NCBI RefSeq assembly: GCF_000821245.2
Contig: NZ_LN611422.1
Location: 2,539-66,538, forward strand
Length of the DNA stretch: 64,000 bases
DNA from: Virgibacillus senegalensis
Lineage (GTDB): Bacteria > Bacillota > Bacilli > Bacillales > Amphibacillaceae
Reading direction: 5' to 3'
Shown: piece after piece, positions 54,786 through 64,000 of the stretch
Layout: each line of letters opens with the position of its first letter
Position numbering within the stretch: position 1 is the stretch's first letter
Position numbers and translations under genes: made by a program
Notes under the pieces: generated by a model
Seen by the model: only the letters and a program-made list of their open reading frames with translations
What the model was told of the DNA's origin: nothing
Databases searched by the model: none

Positions 54786-54938
54786 ATCGTATTATTAAAA
54801 ATAAAAGGATACAATACCAAATAAATCTCTAATATATTTTTATTTTTCATTACTTAATCATAGTTGTAATCGCATTCATAACAATTGAAAGTTGAAAGAC
54901 TATGAATTGTAATTTTAACTATAAGAGAGGTGAACAAC

Positions 54939-57260
54939 TTGAATAATCAAAAGGATTTTAAAACAGAACAGGCAATGCTAGATAGTACGATAAAGAATAT
55001 AGAAGACAGGAAATATTATGTTTGGGAGCAAACAGAAAATAAACGTAACAATAAAAAGAAGCGGACTAGTTTACCTGGCGATACCATAGCATATCGAAAT
55101 GGTAAAAGGGAAATGTCTCTCTTGGATCAAGCACAGCGAAATCCTTACTTTGGGAGAATTGATTTTAACTCAGAAGAGTACGGTGTAGAAACACACTATA
55201 TTGGAAAACAGGGGATAAAAAATATAGACGAAGACATAGTAGTGGTGGATTGGCGTATGCCACTTGCCTCTATATACTATAATTACACTCCTGGTGAACC
55301 CAGGCAGTCTTTTAAAGTGGAGGATAAGAAAAATAACAGGCAAGAGGAATTTGAAGTAGAAGTACTTCAGAAGAGGGAGTTTACGATAAAAAATAAAAAG
55401 TTAATAAAAATTCTCCAGCAAGTAGCAAAGGAAAACAGCAAGCTTAATAAAACATTTACGGATAAAGGTGAAGAACTTACAGTTACAGATGATTTCCTGC
55501 GAGAAATAATTGAAAAATCAGAAACGACAGGGTTTCTCAAAGAAATTATCGCCACTATTCAGCATGAACAAAATAAGGCGATAAGGCAGCCCATCAGTAA
55601 AAATCTAATTGTACAGGGAGCCGCAGGCTCTGGAAAGTCTTCCATTGCCCTGCATAGGCTGTCATTCTTGCTGTTTAATAATAAGAAAGTGATGCCGGAA
55701 GATGTTCTTATTCTGGGACCTTCGAACTTGTTTATCAGCTCTTTTAAAGATATGCTACCAGAATTAGATTTAAAAGGCATCCAACAATCTACTTTTCAAG
55801 ACTTCGCATTACGTTATTTAAAAGGAAAAATTGGAACCGAATTCAGTGGAAGTTACCATGATTTCTTTGAGAGTGTTTTATTTAAAAATGATAAAAAAAG
55901 TAAAAGAAAGAGAATTGCATTCAAAGGATCTGAAGCCTTAGCAAGGTTAATAGACATTTTTGTTGATGAGTATCAAATGAACTATAAAGAAAGGTTTAAT
56001 AATATCTCTTTTCATGGCTATATATTGAATCGAAAAGATCTGGAACATTTTTTTGAGGGTTATAAATATCTGCCGTTTTCGGAAAATGTTGATAAATTCA
56101 TAATCCACGTGCAAAACTATTATCGTGACATCTTAAATAAGGAAGTAGAAAAAATCAAGGAACACTGTGACTCCATTACAGATAATTACTTGAAAAGAGC
56201 TGGATTAACAGAAAAGGAATTTAATGAACTTTCAAAGAAAATGAAAGATATATTTATATACAAAAAGAGAGTACTGGAAAAAGATTATAAGAAAGTAATG
56301 GCTGAATTCCAAGACACATACAAAATTCCTGATTTAGTGACTATTTACAAGCAAATTTTATCTTACGAAATATTATTATCATATCAGCATGAATTAAGTG
56401 AGGAAACAATAAATGCTTTCAAAGATTACAGTATTGAAAAAATTTCATATTTTGATTTACCGCCACTTTTATATCTATACTTTTCTTTATTTGGAGAGCC
56501 AAAGAAGTTGACGCATATAGTGGTCGATGAAGGACAGGATTTTAGTTATATGCATTATGCTGTTCTCCAACAAGTTACAAACACAATGACGATATTAGGA
56601 GACAAAGAGCAGTCTATCTTCGTGGATTATGGCCAACAAGACTGGAAAGAATTAAGGGATACTCTGTTCGCAAATAGAGAAGGTCAGCTTTGTCAGCTTT
56701 TAACAATGGAAACCAGTTACAGATCGACAAAGGAAATTATTGATACAGCCAATATTGTACTCTCGAATCAATTTCCTTATCGTACATCAATAACTCCTAT
56801 TAATAGATCAGGACCTGATGTAAGTCTGGAAGAAGTTAAAAATGGGGAAGAGTTGATGGATAACATTAAATCTTGTATGCAAGAATGGACAAAGAGATAC
56901 AAGAGGATAGCTATTATTCATAAAGATAAAAGAAAAGCAGCCAGGCTAGCTGAATATTTGCAGCAAGAATTAAGGTGCGAAGTAGTCTACATACAGCCGG
57001 ATAAAGAAATAACAAACAGTCAGATCTCCGTCCTGGCTTCTTATAATAGTAAGGGAATGGAATTTGATGCTGTCCTGTTAGTAAACGTCAATAAGGAGTC
57101 TTTTCCGAAAGATGACTTACATGCACGTTTGCTGTATGTTCTGTTAACTAGAGCACAGAAAGAAGTGAAGGCATTTTATCAGGATACACCTTCAGCTTTG
57201 CTTGATGGCTTAGTGAAAAAACAGCCGCTGAGGGTTACGAGGTTTGATGATATTTTATAA
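54939..57260 (+). CDS. helD: HelD-like RNA polymerase-recycling ATPase
   Basis: About 773 residues, the length of Bacillus HelD, a UvrD-like ATPase that pries stalled RNA polymerase off DNA. N-terminal coiled arm (EQAMLDSTIKNIEDRKYYVWEQ), the family block VDWRMPLASIYYNYTPGEPRQ (about 100-120), Walker A VQGAAGSGKSSIALHRLSFLL (about 225-245), a helical insert, DEGQDFSYMHYAVL as Walker B (about 525-540), and motifs IV-VI (TSYRSTKEI, ASYNSKGMEFDAV, LYVLLTRAQKE). TTG 54939 is six bases after AGAGGTG. It may be an additional HelD copy in an accessory region, possibly linked to rifamycin tolerance; that is inference. Confidence 0.88.
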   Translation: MNNQKDFKTEQAMLDSTIKNIEDRKYYVWEQTENKRNNKKKRTSLPGDTIAYRNGKREMSLLDQAQRNPYFGRIDFNSEEYGVETHYIGKQGIKNIDEDIVVVDWRMPLASIYYNYTPGEPRQSFKVEDKKNNRQEEFEVEVLQKREFTIKNKKLIKILQQVAKENSKLNKTFTDKGEELTVTDDFLREIIEKSETTGFLKEIIATIQHEQNKAIRQPISKNLIVQGAAGSGKSSIALHRLSFLLFNNKKVMPEDVLILGPSNLFISSFKDMLPELDLKGIQQSTFQDFALRYLKGKIGTEFSGSYHDFFESVLFKNDKKSKRKRIAFKGSEALARLIDIFVDEYQMNYKERFNNISFHGYILNRKDLEHFFEGYKYLPFSENVDKFIIHVQNYYRDILNKEVEKIKEHCDSITDNYLKRAGLTEKEFNELSKKMKDIFIYKKRVLEKDYKKVMAEFQDTYKIPDLVTIYKQILSYEILLSYQHELSEETINAFKDYSIEKISYFDLPPLLYLYFSLFGEPKKLTHIVVDEGQDFSYMHYAVLQQVTNTMTILGDKEQSIFVDYGQQDWKELRDTLFANREGQLCQLLTMETSYRSTKEIIDTANIVLSNQFPYRTSITPINRSGPDVSLEEVKNGEELMDNIKSCMQEWTKRYKRIAIIHKDKRKAARLAEYLQQELRCEVVYIQPDKEITNSQISVLASYNSKGMEFDAVLLVNVNKESFPKDDLHARLLYVLLTRAQKEVKAFYQDTPSALLDGLVKKQPLRVTRFDDIL

Positions 57261-57542
57261 ATTAATGAAAAAAATGTGTCAGGAAAGCATTACTTCTTTT
57301 CCCTGATAAATAACAATTATAAGCATTTTTACGCTGGTAGGTATTTCCGCACTATAATTAAACGATTAACTAAACCCAATTTTACAGTATGAGAAGTGAG
57401 AAATTTACCAAGAAAAAACAGGAGTACTTTTCTTAGTGTATTTGAAGCCAAATACGATAATGTGTCGGAAATACAGAAAGACTGCCATCATTCTCTCAAT
57501 GGCAGAACTCGGCAGTATCTCTAAAAATTTTAAAAAAAGAAA
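57261..57542. other. Intergenic, no gene recognised
   Basis: About 280 bases between helD and the converging helicase genes. A 62-codon frame at 57436-57624 has no ribosome site and runs into the terminator. No transposon end, RNA gene or convincing remnant seen. Confidence 0.5.
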
Positions 57543-57589
57543 TAAAATAAAGCAACTCCCTTTTTTCAAGGGAGTTGCTTTATTTTATT
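57543..57589. terminator. Bidirectional terminator overlapping a gene end
   Basis: AAATAAAGCAACTCCC and GGGAGTTGCTTTATTT form a 16-pair stem. The stop codon of the minus-strand helicase (57566-57568) lies in its loop, so the stem covers the end of that gene. It serves helD and the helicases from both sides. Confidence 0.92.
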
Positions 57590-59029
57590 TTCCTCATAAT
57601 AGGCAGTATTCAAATCATCAATAAATGAAGAATATTTCTTCCGGGTCACTAGCATTAAAGTCTTTTTAGCCCGTGTCATGGCTACATATAACTTTTTGCG
57701 TTCCCGTGATAAAAATTCTTCCTCATCTTCACCTACAGGAGTTCTGAATGGCATCTTACCCTCTTTAAGATCAGTGATAATAACATGATCAAATTCCAGG
57801 CCCTTAGAAGATTGATAAGTTACTAATTTTACTCCTGGTGAAACCATATCAGCTTCATTTTCTTTTATTTTATAGACTGGGAACCCTTTAGCTTTTAATA
57901 ACTCATCTAATGCATCCAATTTATTATGACTGGTAGCAATGATTCCAATTGTATCTTCAGAAAATGAACTCCGGATAGTCTTTACATGATCTAAAATACT
58001 TTGCTCTTCCTCATTTTGGTCGTTACAGAAAGAAACCTGAGGAACTTTTCCGGTTATTTCCGGAACAGCAGCTTTATGATAATCTTTGTCCTTTACATAC
58101 AACGTGTCTTTTTCCTGGAAATCATTGGCCAGTTGGACAATCTGTTTTGTGGACCGGAAAGTTTGTTTTAGCAGACGGCTTCGTCCACCGATAACGTCAA
58201 TACCAGCCTGTTTCCATGTAAATGTACGACGATAGATTTGCTGCCCCTTGTCAGCACCTATTGTCAGGCTTTTTTTACTGACTGAACTGATAGCTTTTAA
58301 TTGCATTGTATGAAAATCTTGTGCTTCATCAACAAGGATATGATCCGGTCTCAGGTCATCTGGAATTTGATCTGCTTTTTCAACCAGAACACGAGCCAGA
58401 TCATCTCCGTCTATTCCCTGGTGTTTTGGATGATTGTGTAACAGTTCATTATATTTTTCAAGAACATCATAAATGGTTTGCCGGTTTTTTTGGGTAACCC
58501 TAATATCACTGCCTCTTCCAGCTCTTTTAGCGTTAAGGTAGTCTTCTCTTGATGTTATCCCGGCACCCTTAATCCATTCAATTTCATCGCCCAGAAATTT
58601 TAGCAGACTCCTGTCTCCTTTTGAATTACCAGCTTTTATGTGAGGGAACTCAGCATCTTTACTCTGCTTGTTTACAATGTTTTTTGCAAATCGTATGGTA
58701 TTCTCCCTCTGGTCTCCTAAAATCAAACGTGTATGAGGGTAATCAGTTTCTTTTAATAATTCCTGGCCCCATTGATGAAACGTTTTTGCTTCCAGGGGAG
58801 TGGAATTCAGTTTAACAGACAGCTGTTTAATGTAATTTGTTAATGCTCTGTTGAAAGTTAGAACAAGCAGACTGTCGTCAGGCTGGGTTTTGGATAAATG
58901 GTGAGCCCTGGCTAACAGAATAGTAGATTTGCCACTGCCGGGTATTCCTTGGATTAACAGATCTCCTTTTGGTTTAAATGTGACACATTTTTGCTGTGCT
59001 TTTGTTAATTCGACTGACTGAGTTGTCAT
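57566..59029 (-). CDS. Superfamily 1 helicase, short UvrD-like
   Basis: A 487-residue SF1 ATPase. Walker A LIQGIPGSGKSTILLARAHHL (about 25-45), motif Ia VLTFNRALTNYI, Walker B HILVDEAQDFHTMQL (about 230-244), motif IV LKQTFRSTKQIVQLAN, motif V TYQSSKGLEFDHVII, and motif VI KKLYVAMTRAKKTLML (about 450-465). Domain 2B is reduced, so it is shorter than UvrD or PcrA. It lies 19 bases downstream of a second SF1 helicase on the same strand; both diverge from the DrmA-like gene. AGGAGG precedes ATG 59029. A defence role is inferred from context. Confidence 0.88.
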   Translation of the reverse strand: MTTQSVELTKAQQKCVTFKPKGDLLIQGIPGSGKSTILLARAHHLSKTQPDDSLLVLTFNRALTNYIKQLSVKLNSTPLEAKTFHQWGQELLKETDYPHTRLILGDQRENTIRFAKNIVNKQSKDAEFPHIKAGNSKGDRSLLKFLGDEIEWIKGAGITSREDYLNAKRAGRGSDIRVTQKNRQTIYDVLEKYNELLHNHPKHQGIDGDDLARVLVEKADQIPDDLRPDHILVDEAQDFHTMQLKAISSVSKKSLTIGADKGQQIYRRTFTWKQAGIDVIGGRSRLLKQTFRSTKQIVQLANDFQEKDTLYVKDKDYHKAAVPEITGKVPQVSFCNDQNEEEQSILDHVKTIRSSFSEDTIGIIATSHNKLDALDELLKAKGFPVYKIKENEADMVSPGVKLVTYQSSKGLEFDHVIITDLKEGKMPFRTPVGEDEEEFLSRERKKLYVAMTRAKKTLMLVTRKKYSSFIDDLNTAYYEENKIKQLP

Positions 59030-59048
59030 AGGTATTCCTCCTTGTGGA

Positions 59049-60875
59049 TTAAAAAAGATCCATTAAATCTTTTAGTCCCTGTTGCTCTTTCTCTTCAGCA
59101 TCTTTCAGCTGCTTAGTTGTTTCATTAATTAAGTTTTTGTCTCTGCTAGTAAAACCATCGTTTTTCTCTTCAAACCGGGAACTGTGGTAGTGGATATGCT
59201 CCACATTGGAATGGAGGCAGTTGTCTAAAAAGCTCTCTTGGTGAATCCCTTTTTCTCCAACAATATATAACCGATTCTGTGCTCTTGTCAGACCAACGTA
59301 AAATAACCGGATTTCTTCGTCTATGTCGGGCTGACTGCTGTGAGGAAATTCCCGATCACCTAGATACAGGATAAAGACAACCGGATACTCTAGTCCTTTT
59401 GCATCATGAACTGTTTTGAGAATGACTCCCTTATCTTCCATATCAGGTACTTCTTCCTCTAATTCAATCGCATAGTCCATCAGGTCATCTACCTCGACAG
59501 CACCTTGGGACATAGCATCTTTTACAAAAATAAGGACAGTCTTATCTGCATCCTTTTCCATAAGTTTGGCTACCACTTCATCGAGTGGTTCGTCTTCATA
59601 TTCATTTTCCAAGTCGGTTACCAGTGCAGTCAATGACCTGCTTTTCTGGTTCTGTGGATGCTTCCTTGTATAGGCAATATTTAAATTTTCCAAATGCTCA
59701 ATTACTTTATCACCCTGAGGGGAGTACGCTGAATTCTTACGATAAAGAATACATATATCAGAGGGAGCATATTCTCCGTTATCAACGAGTTCTTTGATAG
59801 TATTAGATACGTAGCTGGCAGCCAGATCAATTGAATGAGTTTCCACTACTGCGGGTTTAAAGCCTGTCCGGGCATCATAAGATACTATATTCTTTTCTCG
59901 GATAAAATCATTAGCAAGTGTAATTACTTCTCCTGTTGAACGGTAGTTCTGTATCAGGTCTATTTGTTTGACGCTTTTTCTATCTACTTTGCTGAAATGC
60001 TCATTAAATCGGTTTAAATTTTCACTGTTAGATCCATTAAACGTATAAATCGTTTGATTTTTATCTCCCACTACTGTGACAGAATGAGAGGTATCAATCA
60101 TAGAAAGAAGCAGTTTTTCCTGAGCGATAGAGGTATCCTGGTATTCATCCACAAATATATAATGATACTGGGAAGATACTGCATTATATGTTTGGTTCCG
60201 TAATTGCAGCAGTCTGATTGCTTCGGTTATCATTCCCTGGAAATCTGTTACATTTTTAAGCTTTTCGATTTTACTAATCCGTTTCCAGAACTTTTTAAGA
60301 TCGTTTCCTTTTATTAGGATACGACCGTACTCATAGGTGGTTACAGGATAGGGTTTCGACAGATCAATATCATCGTAATACTCTATCGGGTTACTCTGAA
60401 ACCAGTTACCCTGTCTGATAAGGTTGTAGGCTTGTGAGAGTACTTTATTTACAACTGTACGATCCGCATAGTCAATGCACAGACCTTTTAGCAGAGAAGG
60501 TTCAAGGCTGAGAAAGTCTTCCGTGTTTATTCTTTGAAATCCGGAACGGAACCGTGATTCACTACAGTGAATGCCATACTTAATAATACGATGGGCAAGG
60601 CTGTGGAAGGTTAAAATGGCAGGTTTGCCACCAAAGCCAACTTGATCTGAAAACTCTTCCAGTTTATTTAACAGTTGACTCTTTGCCGATCTGGAAAAAG
60701 AGATACCAAGAATTTTGTCTGTATCTGCGCCAAGTTCACTCTGTGTGTAAAGAATTTTTGCTGCCAGTGTAGTCGTCTTTCCAGTTCCTGGCCCGGCATT
60801 TATTTGCAGGTATTTTCCTTTGTAGGTAACAGCCTGCTGTTGTTCTATATTTAAGTATTCCAGTATTTTACTCAT
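59049..60875 (-). CDS. Superfamily 1 UvrD/PcrA-like helicase
   Basis: A 608-residue SF1A helicase. Q-motif LNIEQQQAVTY at the start, Walker A INAGPGTGKTTTLAAKIL (about 25-42), motif Ia GISFSRSAKSQL, ILTFHSLAHRII, Walker B YIFVDEYQDTSIAQE (about 240-255), motif III VVGDKNQTIYTFNGS, motif IV LIQNYRSTGEVI, motif V TVHDAKGLEYPVVFI and motif VI RLFYVGLTRAQNRLYI (about 510-525). All helicase motifs are intact. Overall it differs from housekeeping PcrA by its shorter length. Paired with the next helicase and divergent from a DrmA-like gene with a 140-base gap. Confidence 0.9.
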   Translation of the reverse strand: MSKILEYLNIEQQQAVTYKGKYLQINAGPGTGKTTTLAAKILYTQSELGADTDKILGISFSRSAKSQLLNKLEEFSDQVGFGGKPAILTFHSLAHRIIKYGIHCSESRFRSGFQRINTEDFLSLEPSLLKGLCIDYADRTVVNKVLSQAYNLIRQGNWFQSNPIEYYDDIDLSKPYPVTTYEYGRILIKGNDLKKFWKRISKIEKLKNVTDFQGMITEAIRLLQLRNQTYNAVSSQYHYIFVDEYQDTSIAQEKLLLSMIDTSHSVTVVGDKNQTIYTFNGSNSENLNRFNEHFSKVDRKSVKQIDLIQNYRSTGEVITLANDFIREKNIVSYDARTGFKPAVVETHSIDLAASYVSNTIKELVDNGEYAPSDICILYRKNSAYSPQGDKVIEHLENLNIAYTRKHPQNQKSRSLTALVTDLENEYEDEPLDEVVAKLMEKDADKTVLIFVKDAMSQGAVEVDDLMDYAIELEEEVPDMEDKGVILKTVHDAKGLEYPVVFILYLGDREFPHSSQPDIDEEIRLFYVGLTRAQNRLYIVGEKGIHQESFLDNCLHSNVEHIHYHSSRFEEKNDGFTSRDKNLINETTKQLKDAEEKEQQGLKDLMDLF

Positions 60876-61015
60876 AGATAACGTCCTTTTTATGAAAGGT
60901 TTTGGTATTTAATTACTAGTATTCTATCAAATTTTGTAATTTATTAACATATATGTTCGATAAATTGTTAAAATGGTGTTGGAAATAATGGAAACAAGAA
61001 TGAAGGGGTGTCACA

Positions 61016-64000
61016 ATGAAGACTTCTGCTAAAGATGTCAGGGAAGAACTGCTAAATCGTCTGCGTTTTGACTTAATCGGGCCAGAGACAGAGCATGAAA
61101 CACTTAAAAATAAACCTTTACAGAGATATTTAGCCGGAATTTTATGGCCAATGAAATCCGGCTTGGCTGTTGTGGAAGATGAGAATGAAAGCAATAATGG
61201 CAGGGATACTGCCAAGGAATCTATAGAATCAATTGCTCCGTTGGCAAAAGCTATGAATCCTTCAGCTGTCGGTATGTCATTCCTAGTAGATAAAAGTCTG
61301 TCAAACTTGGTAGTAGATGTTAAATTTGGTATGTATGAGCCAGACAGCGACAAGGAGTGGAAGCGGATACCTTTTGAGTTGCAGAAATTTAAAATAGATT
61401 TAAGTAATAAAATCGGTGAAAAGTGTTTCAAGCGGGTTACAAGGGCAGATTCAAAGGATAACGAAGAGGTAAATGAATTAATAAGACTTGAATGGATAGC
61501 AAGACCGTATCGGAATTGCTATGCAGTTAGTATGTTTTTAGTAAACCGTTATACTCAGGAAACAGATGAACACGAGATTGATCATAAGTGTGTCTTCCAG
61601 CCAAAAATAGTTGTCAAAAGTGAATTAGCTAAATCCATCATGGTAAGAAGTGCCTTTTCTAATAATGAAAAAGGCTTCCAGGATGATGACACCAAATCAA
61701 ATGAGCTTCTTTATCGCAATGAGTCTGTTTACGGTGTTGGTCACAGCATAGCCGTAGCTTGGGATGATGTTGATCACAAGGCAGATAGAGCTGGAAAACT
61801 GGAAACAGAAATTATACCAGCACATGAAATACCAATGGTAATCCCACCTGACTGGAAGAAGGGTGGTACATTGAATATGAATAAACTAGGCAAAATGACT
61901 ACCGCAAACCAAGTCGAAGAGGCACTTATGCCTTTACTAAATGAATATGACAAATGGATAAAAGAAAGAAGTAAGGAAGTTAACACAATAACGGATTATA
62001 GAGATACTGCAGAAGAACATTTGAGTAAGTGCCGGGAATCTTTACAAAGAATGCGTAACGGTCTTTTGCAGTTAGCACAAAATGACAAAGCCTTTCAATC
62101 TTTTATATTTGCTAACAGGGTAATGGCCAGTCAGCGGGCTCACACGTTGGCTGCAGAGGAGAAAATATCTCCGGATAATGTAAAATCGGTATGGAGGCCT
62201 TTTCAAATTGCCTTCTTTCTACAGAATATTGAAGGAATCATTGATCCTTCATCCAAAGATCGAAAAATTGCTGATTTATTATGGTTCCCCACTGGTGGGG
62301 GGAAAACAGAAGCATATCTTGGTCTGACCGCTTTTACATTGGGTTACAGAAGGTTAATGAAATCAAGTGACTTACGGACAGATGTAGGTGTGTCAGTTAT
62401 TATGCGCTATACCTTAAGGTTATTGACTGTTCAGCAGTTTCAGCGTGCTACCGCAATGATCTGTGCTTGTGAGGAAATCAGGAGAGAAGCACCGGAAATA
62501 TGGGGAGAAACTCCTTTCAGAATTGGATTGTGGGTTGGTCAGAATAGTGTACCTAATAAATACGAAGATGCAAAGAAATTGATTGCAGCTAGGACGGACG
62601 CTATTAACAGAGGGCTGAAAGATAAATATGTTGACCTGTCTAAAGGTACACCGGTACAACTGGTATCTTGTCCTTGGTGTGGCACAAAGCTTGTGGATGA
62701 TAAAAAGCCAAAAACATTCCTAAGTACCTATAAATACAAGGATAAAAAGAAAAGAGTTCAGATATTCTGTCCTGATAGTGATTGTTCCTTCCACAGAAAT
62801 AATTCAAATAGAGAAGGATTACCTGTTCTGGTTACCGATGAAGAAATATATCGCCTATTGCCAGATATGGTTATTGGCACGGTGGATAAATTTGCCCGTA
62901 TGCCATGGCAGCCGGAGATCCAGAATTTATTTGGTAAGGTAAAAGGTGAGCTGAAAGGGTGGGGTTTTCTGTCAAATGGAGGGGTCAAAGAAGAAAAAGA
63001 CAATGCTAGAAGTGTGGCAGGCAGTCTGGATATTGCTGATAGCACACCGGTTCATCCGCCAAACTTAATTATTCAGGATGAGCTGCATCTTATTTCCGGT
63101 CCTCTTGGAACAATGGTGGGATTATATGAAACTGCAGTTGATTATCTTTGCTCCGTTACAGTTAATGGAAAAGAAATTGGCCCGAAAGTAGTAGCTTCTA
63201 CTGCTACAATTCGGAATGCCGATAAGCAAATAGAAGGGCTTTACACGAGAAAAACACAAATTTTCCCAAGTCCAGGCCTTTCCCATAAGGATTCTTTTTT
63301 TGCTAAGCAAAGGCCAGTTGAAGAAGTACCGGGCAGGTTGTATGTTGGATTATTTGCTCCGGGTAGAAGTATGAAAACAGCCCAACTGAGAGCTTACGCC
63401 AATCTGCTGGCAAGCATTCCGGAGATGGGGAAAGACTATGATTCAAAAAATCTAGATCCTTATTATACTTTGGTAGGATATTTCAATAGCTTAAGAGAAT
63501 TAGGTGGAGCTGTCCGTCTGATAGAGGATGACGTACCTGCACGGATTAATACACTTAGCAAACAGTTCAGTGAAGAAGACAAATACCAGTTTACTAAAAG
63601 AGAGTTGGAGAGGGATGTCCCTGAGTTAACAAGCCGTATTGATTCAGGGAAAATACCAGAACTGTTGGCCCGTCTTCAGCAGCAATATTATAAGAATGGG
63701 GAAGTGGCCCCGGTAGATGTGTTGCTGGCTAGTAACATGATATCAGTCGGAGTTGATGTTTCCCGATTGGGATTAATGGTAGTAAATGGCCAGCCCAAAA
63801 CTACTGCAGAATATATTCAGTCTACCAGTCGTGTTGGTCGGAAGTTCCCTGGTCTTGTTATTACTTCATATAACTGGGCACGACCGAGAGACATTTCTCA
63901 TTATGAAGAGTTTTTTGCCTATCACTCCGCTCTGTATCGGTATGTGGAACCAATCAGTGTAACTCCGTTTGCATCCCGTGCAAGAGACCGTGGTTTAGCA
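61016..64000 (+). CDS. drmA: DISARM-type helicase DrmA, partial (runs off the right edge)
   Basis: The frame is open for 995 codons from ATG 61016 (AAGGGGTG site) to the window end. The N-terminus VREELLNRLRFDLIGPETEHE and RYLAGILWPMKSG match the DrmA opening. Helicase motifs: Walker A LWFPTGGGKTEAYLGL (Lys430), Walker B IIQDELHLISGPLGTMVGL (Asp688-Glu689), motif III ASTATIRN, and motif VI QSTSRVGRKFPGLVIT (about 935-950). Cysteine pairs CPWC and CPDSDC (about 555-590) suggest a zinc ribbon between the motor motifs. In DISARM, DrmA works with DrmB (DUF1998), DrmC and a methyltransferase; those genes would be to the right and cannot be seen. It diverges from two SF1 helicases. Confidence 0.85.
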   Translation, partial: MKTSAKDVREELLNRLRFDLIGPETEHETLKNKPLQRYLAGILWPMKSGLAVVEDENESNNGRDTAKESIESIAPLAKAMNPSAVGMSFLVDKSLSNLVVDVKFGMYEPDSDKEWKRIPFELQKFKIDLSNKIGEKCFKRVTRADSKDNEEVNELIRLEWIARPYRNCYAVSMFLVNRYTQETDEHEIDHKCVFQPKIVVKSELAKSIMVRSAFSNNEKGFQDDDTKSNELLYRNESVYGVGHSIAVAWDDVDHKADRAGKLETEIIPAHEIPMVIPPDWKKGGTLNMNKLGKMTTANQVEEALMPLLNEYDKWIKERSKEVNTITDYRDTAEEHLSKCRESLQRMRNGLLQLAQNDKAFQSFIFANRVMASQRAHTLAAEEKISPDNVKSVWRPFQIAFFLQNIEGIIDPSSKDRKIADLLWFPTGGGKTEAYLGLTAFTLGYRRLMKSSDLRTDVGVSVIMRYTLRLLTVQQFQRATAMICACEEIRREAPEIWGETPFRIGLWVGQNSVPNKYEDAKKLIAARTDAINRGLKDKYVDLSKGTPVQLVSCPWCGTKLVDDKKPKTFLSTYKYKDKKKRVQIFCPDSDCSFHRNNSNREGLPVLVTDEEIYRLLPDMVIGTVDKFARMPWQPEIQNLFGKVKGELKGWGFLSNGGVKEEKDNARSVAGSLDIADSTPVHPPNLIIQDELHLISGPLGTMVGLYETAVDYLCSVTVNGKEIGPKVVASTATIRNADKQIEGLYTRKTQIFPSPGLSHKDSFFAKQRPVEEVPGRLYVGLFAPGRSMKTAQLRAYANLLASIPEMGKDYDSKNLDPYYTLVGYFNSLRELGGAVRLIEDDVPARINTLSKQFSEEDKYQFTKRELERDVPELTSRIDSGKIPELLARLQQQYYKNGEVAPVDVLLASNMISVGVDVSRLGLMVVNGQPKTTAEYIQSTSRVGRKFPGLVITSYNWARPRDISHYEEFFAYHSALYRYVEPISVTPFASRARDRGLA

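Noticed and set aside
57436-57624. A 62-codon frame after helD
   Set aside because: No ribosome site, no recognisable family, and it crosses a strong terminator and the end of the converging helicase gene.
60916-61986. Minus-strand frames opposite the start of the DrmA-like gene
   Set aside because: The plus frame is open for 995 codons with ordered helicase motifs; the minus frames have none.

Overview
This window looks like a chromosomal segment of a spore-forming, low-GC Gram-positive bacterium of the Bacillaceae, probably in or near the Virgibacillus/Oceanobacillus/Lentibacillus group. That placement is inferred from the 23S/5S end and tRNA order, a CotF-type spore coat protein, a KatX-like catalase, aggagg-type ribosome binding sites and frequent TTG/GTG starts. 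No species can be named from sequence reading alone.

Layout. 1-1944: the 3' end of an rRNA operon (23S tail, long spacer with its own promoter, 5S) and a run of 14 tRNA genes closed by a terminator. 2058-20700: ordinary chromosomal genes. These include a LysM/beta-propeller protein, a catalase, a TetR regulator divergent from an MMPL exporter and its secreted helical partner, an OsmC-family gene with an in-frame TGA at the conserved cysteine (a likely selenoprotein), an aldo/keto reductase, a spore coat protein, a membrane-tethered PIN protein and a UV-damage endonuclease. 20734-30949: a complete compact type II-A CRISPR-Cas locus of the Staphylococcus aureus Cas9 type (tracrRNA, cas9, cas1, cas2, long csn2) with 63 repeats and 62 spacers, next to a decayed SDR gene. 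31037-38660: an MFS/MarR pair, small membrane proteins, a Nudix hydrolase and htpG under a perfect CIRCE operator.

38763-46168: a sigma-54 module. An enhancer-binding activator is followed by two matching palindromes and a textbook -24/-12 promoter in front of a three-gene catabolic operon (iron alcohol dehydrogenase, GntP-type permease, acylating semialdehyde dehydrogenase). The neighbouring sigma-54 gene itself reads as frameshifted.

47468-64000: a defence-type accessory region. It holds an AT-rich three-gene coiled-coil/McrB-like/PD-(D/E)XK cassette, a broken NO VEIN-like nuclease gene, a HelD-like ATPase, two convergently placed superfamily 1 helicases, and the start of a large DrmA-like DISARM helicase that runs off the right edge. 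Two household genes (a DsbA-family oxidoreductase and a small coiled-coil protein) sit between these blocks. The strongest items for follow-up are the OsmC selenoprotein candidate, the hairpin that splits the tracrRNA anti-repeat, the coiled-coil McrBC-like cassette and the rpoN frameshift beside an intact-looking sigma-54 operon.
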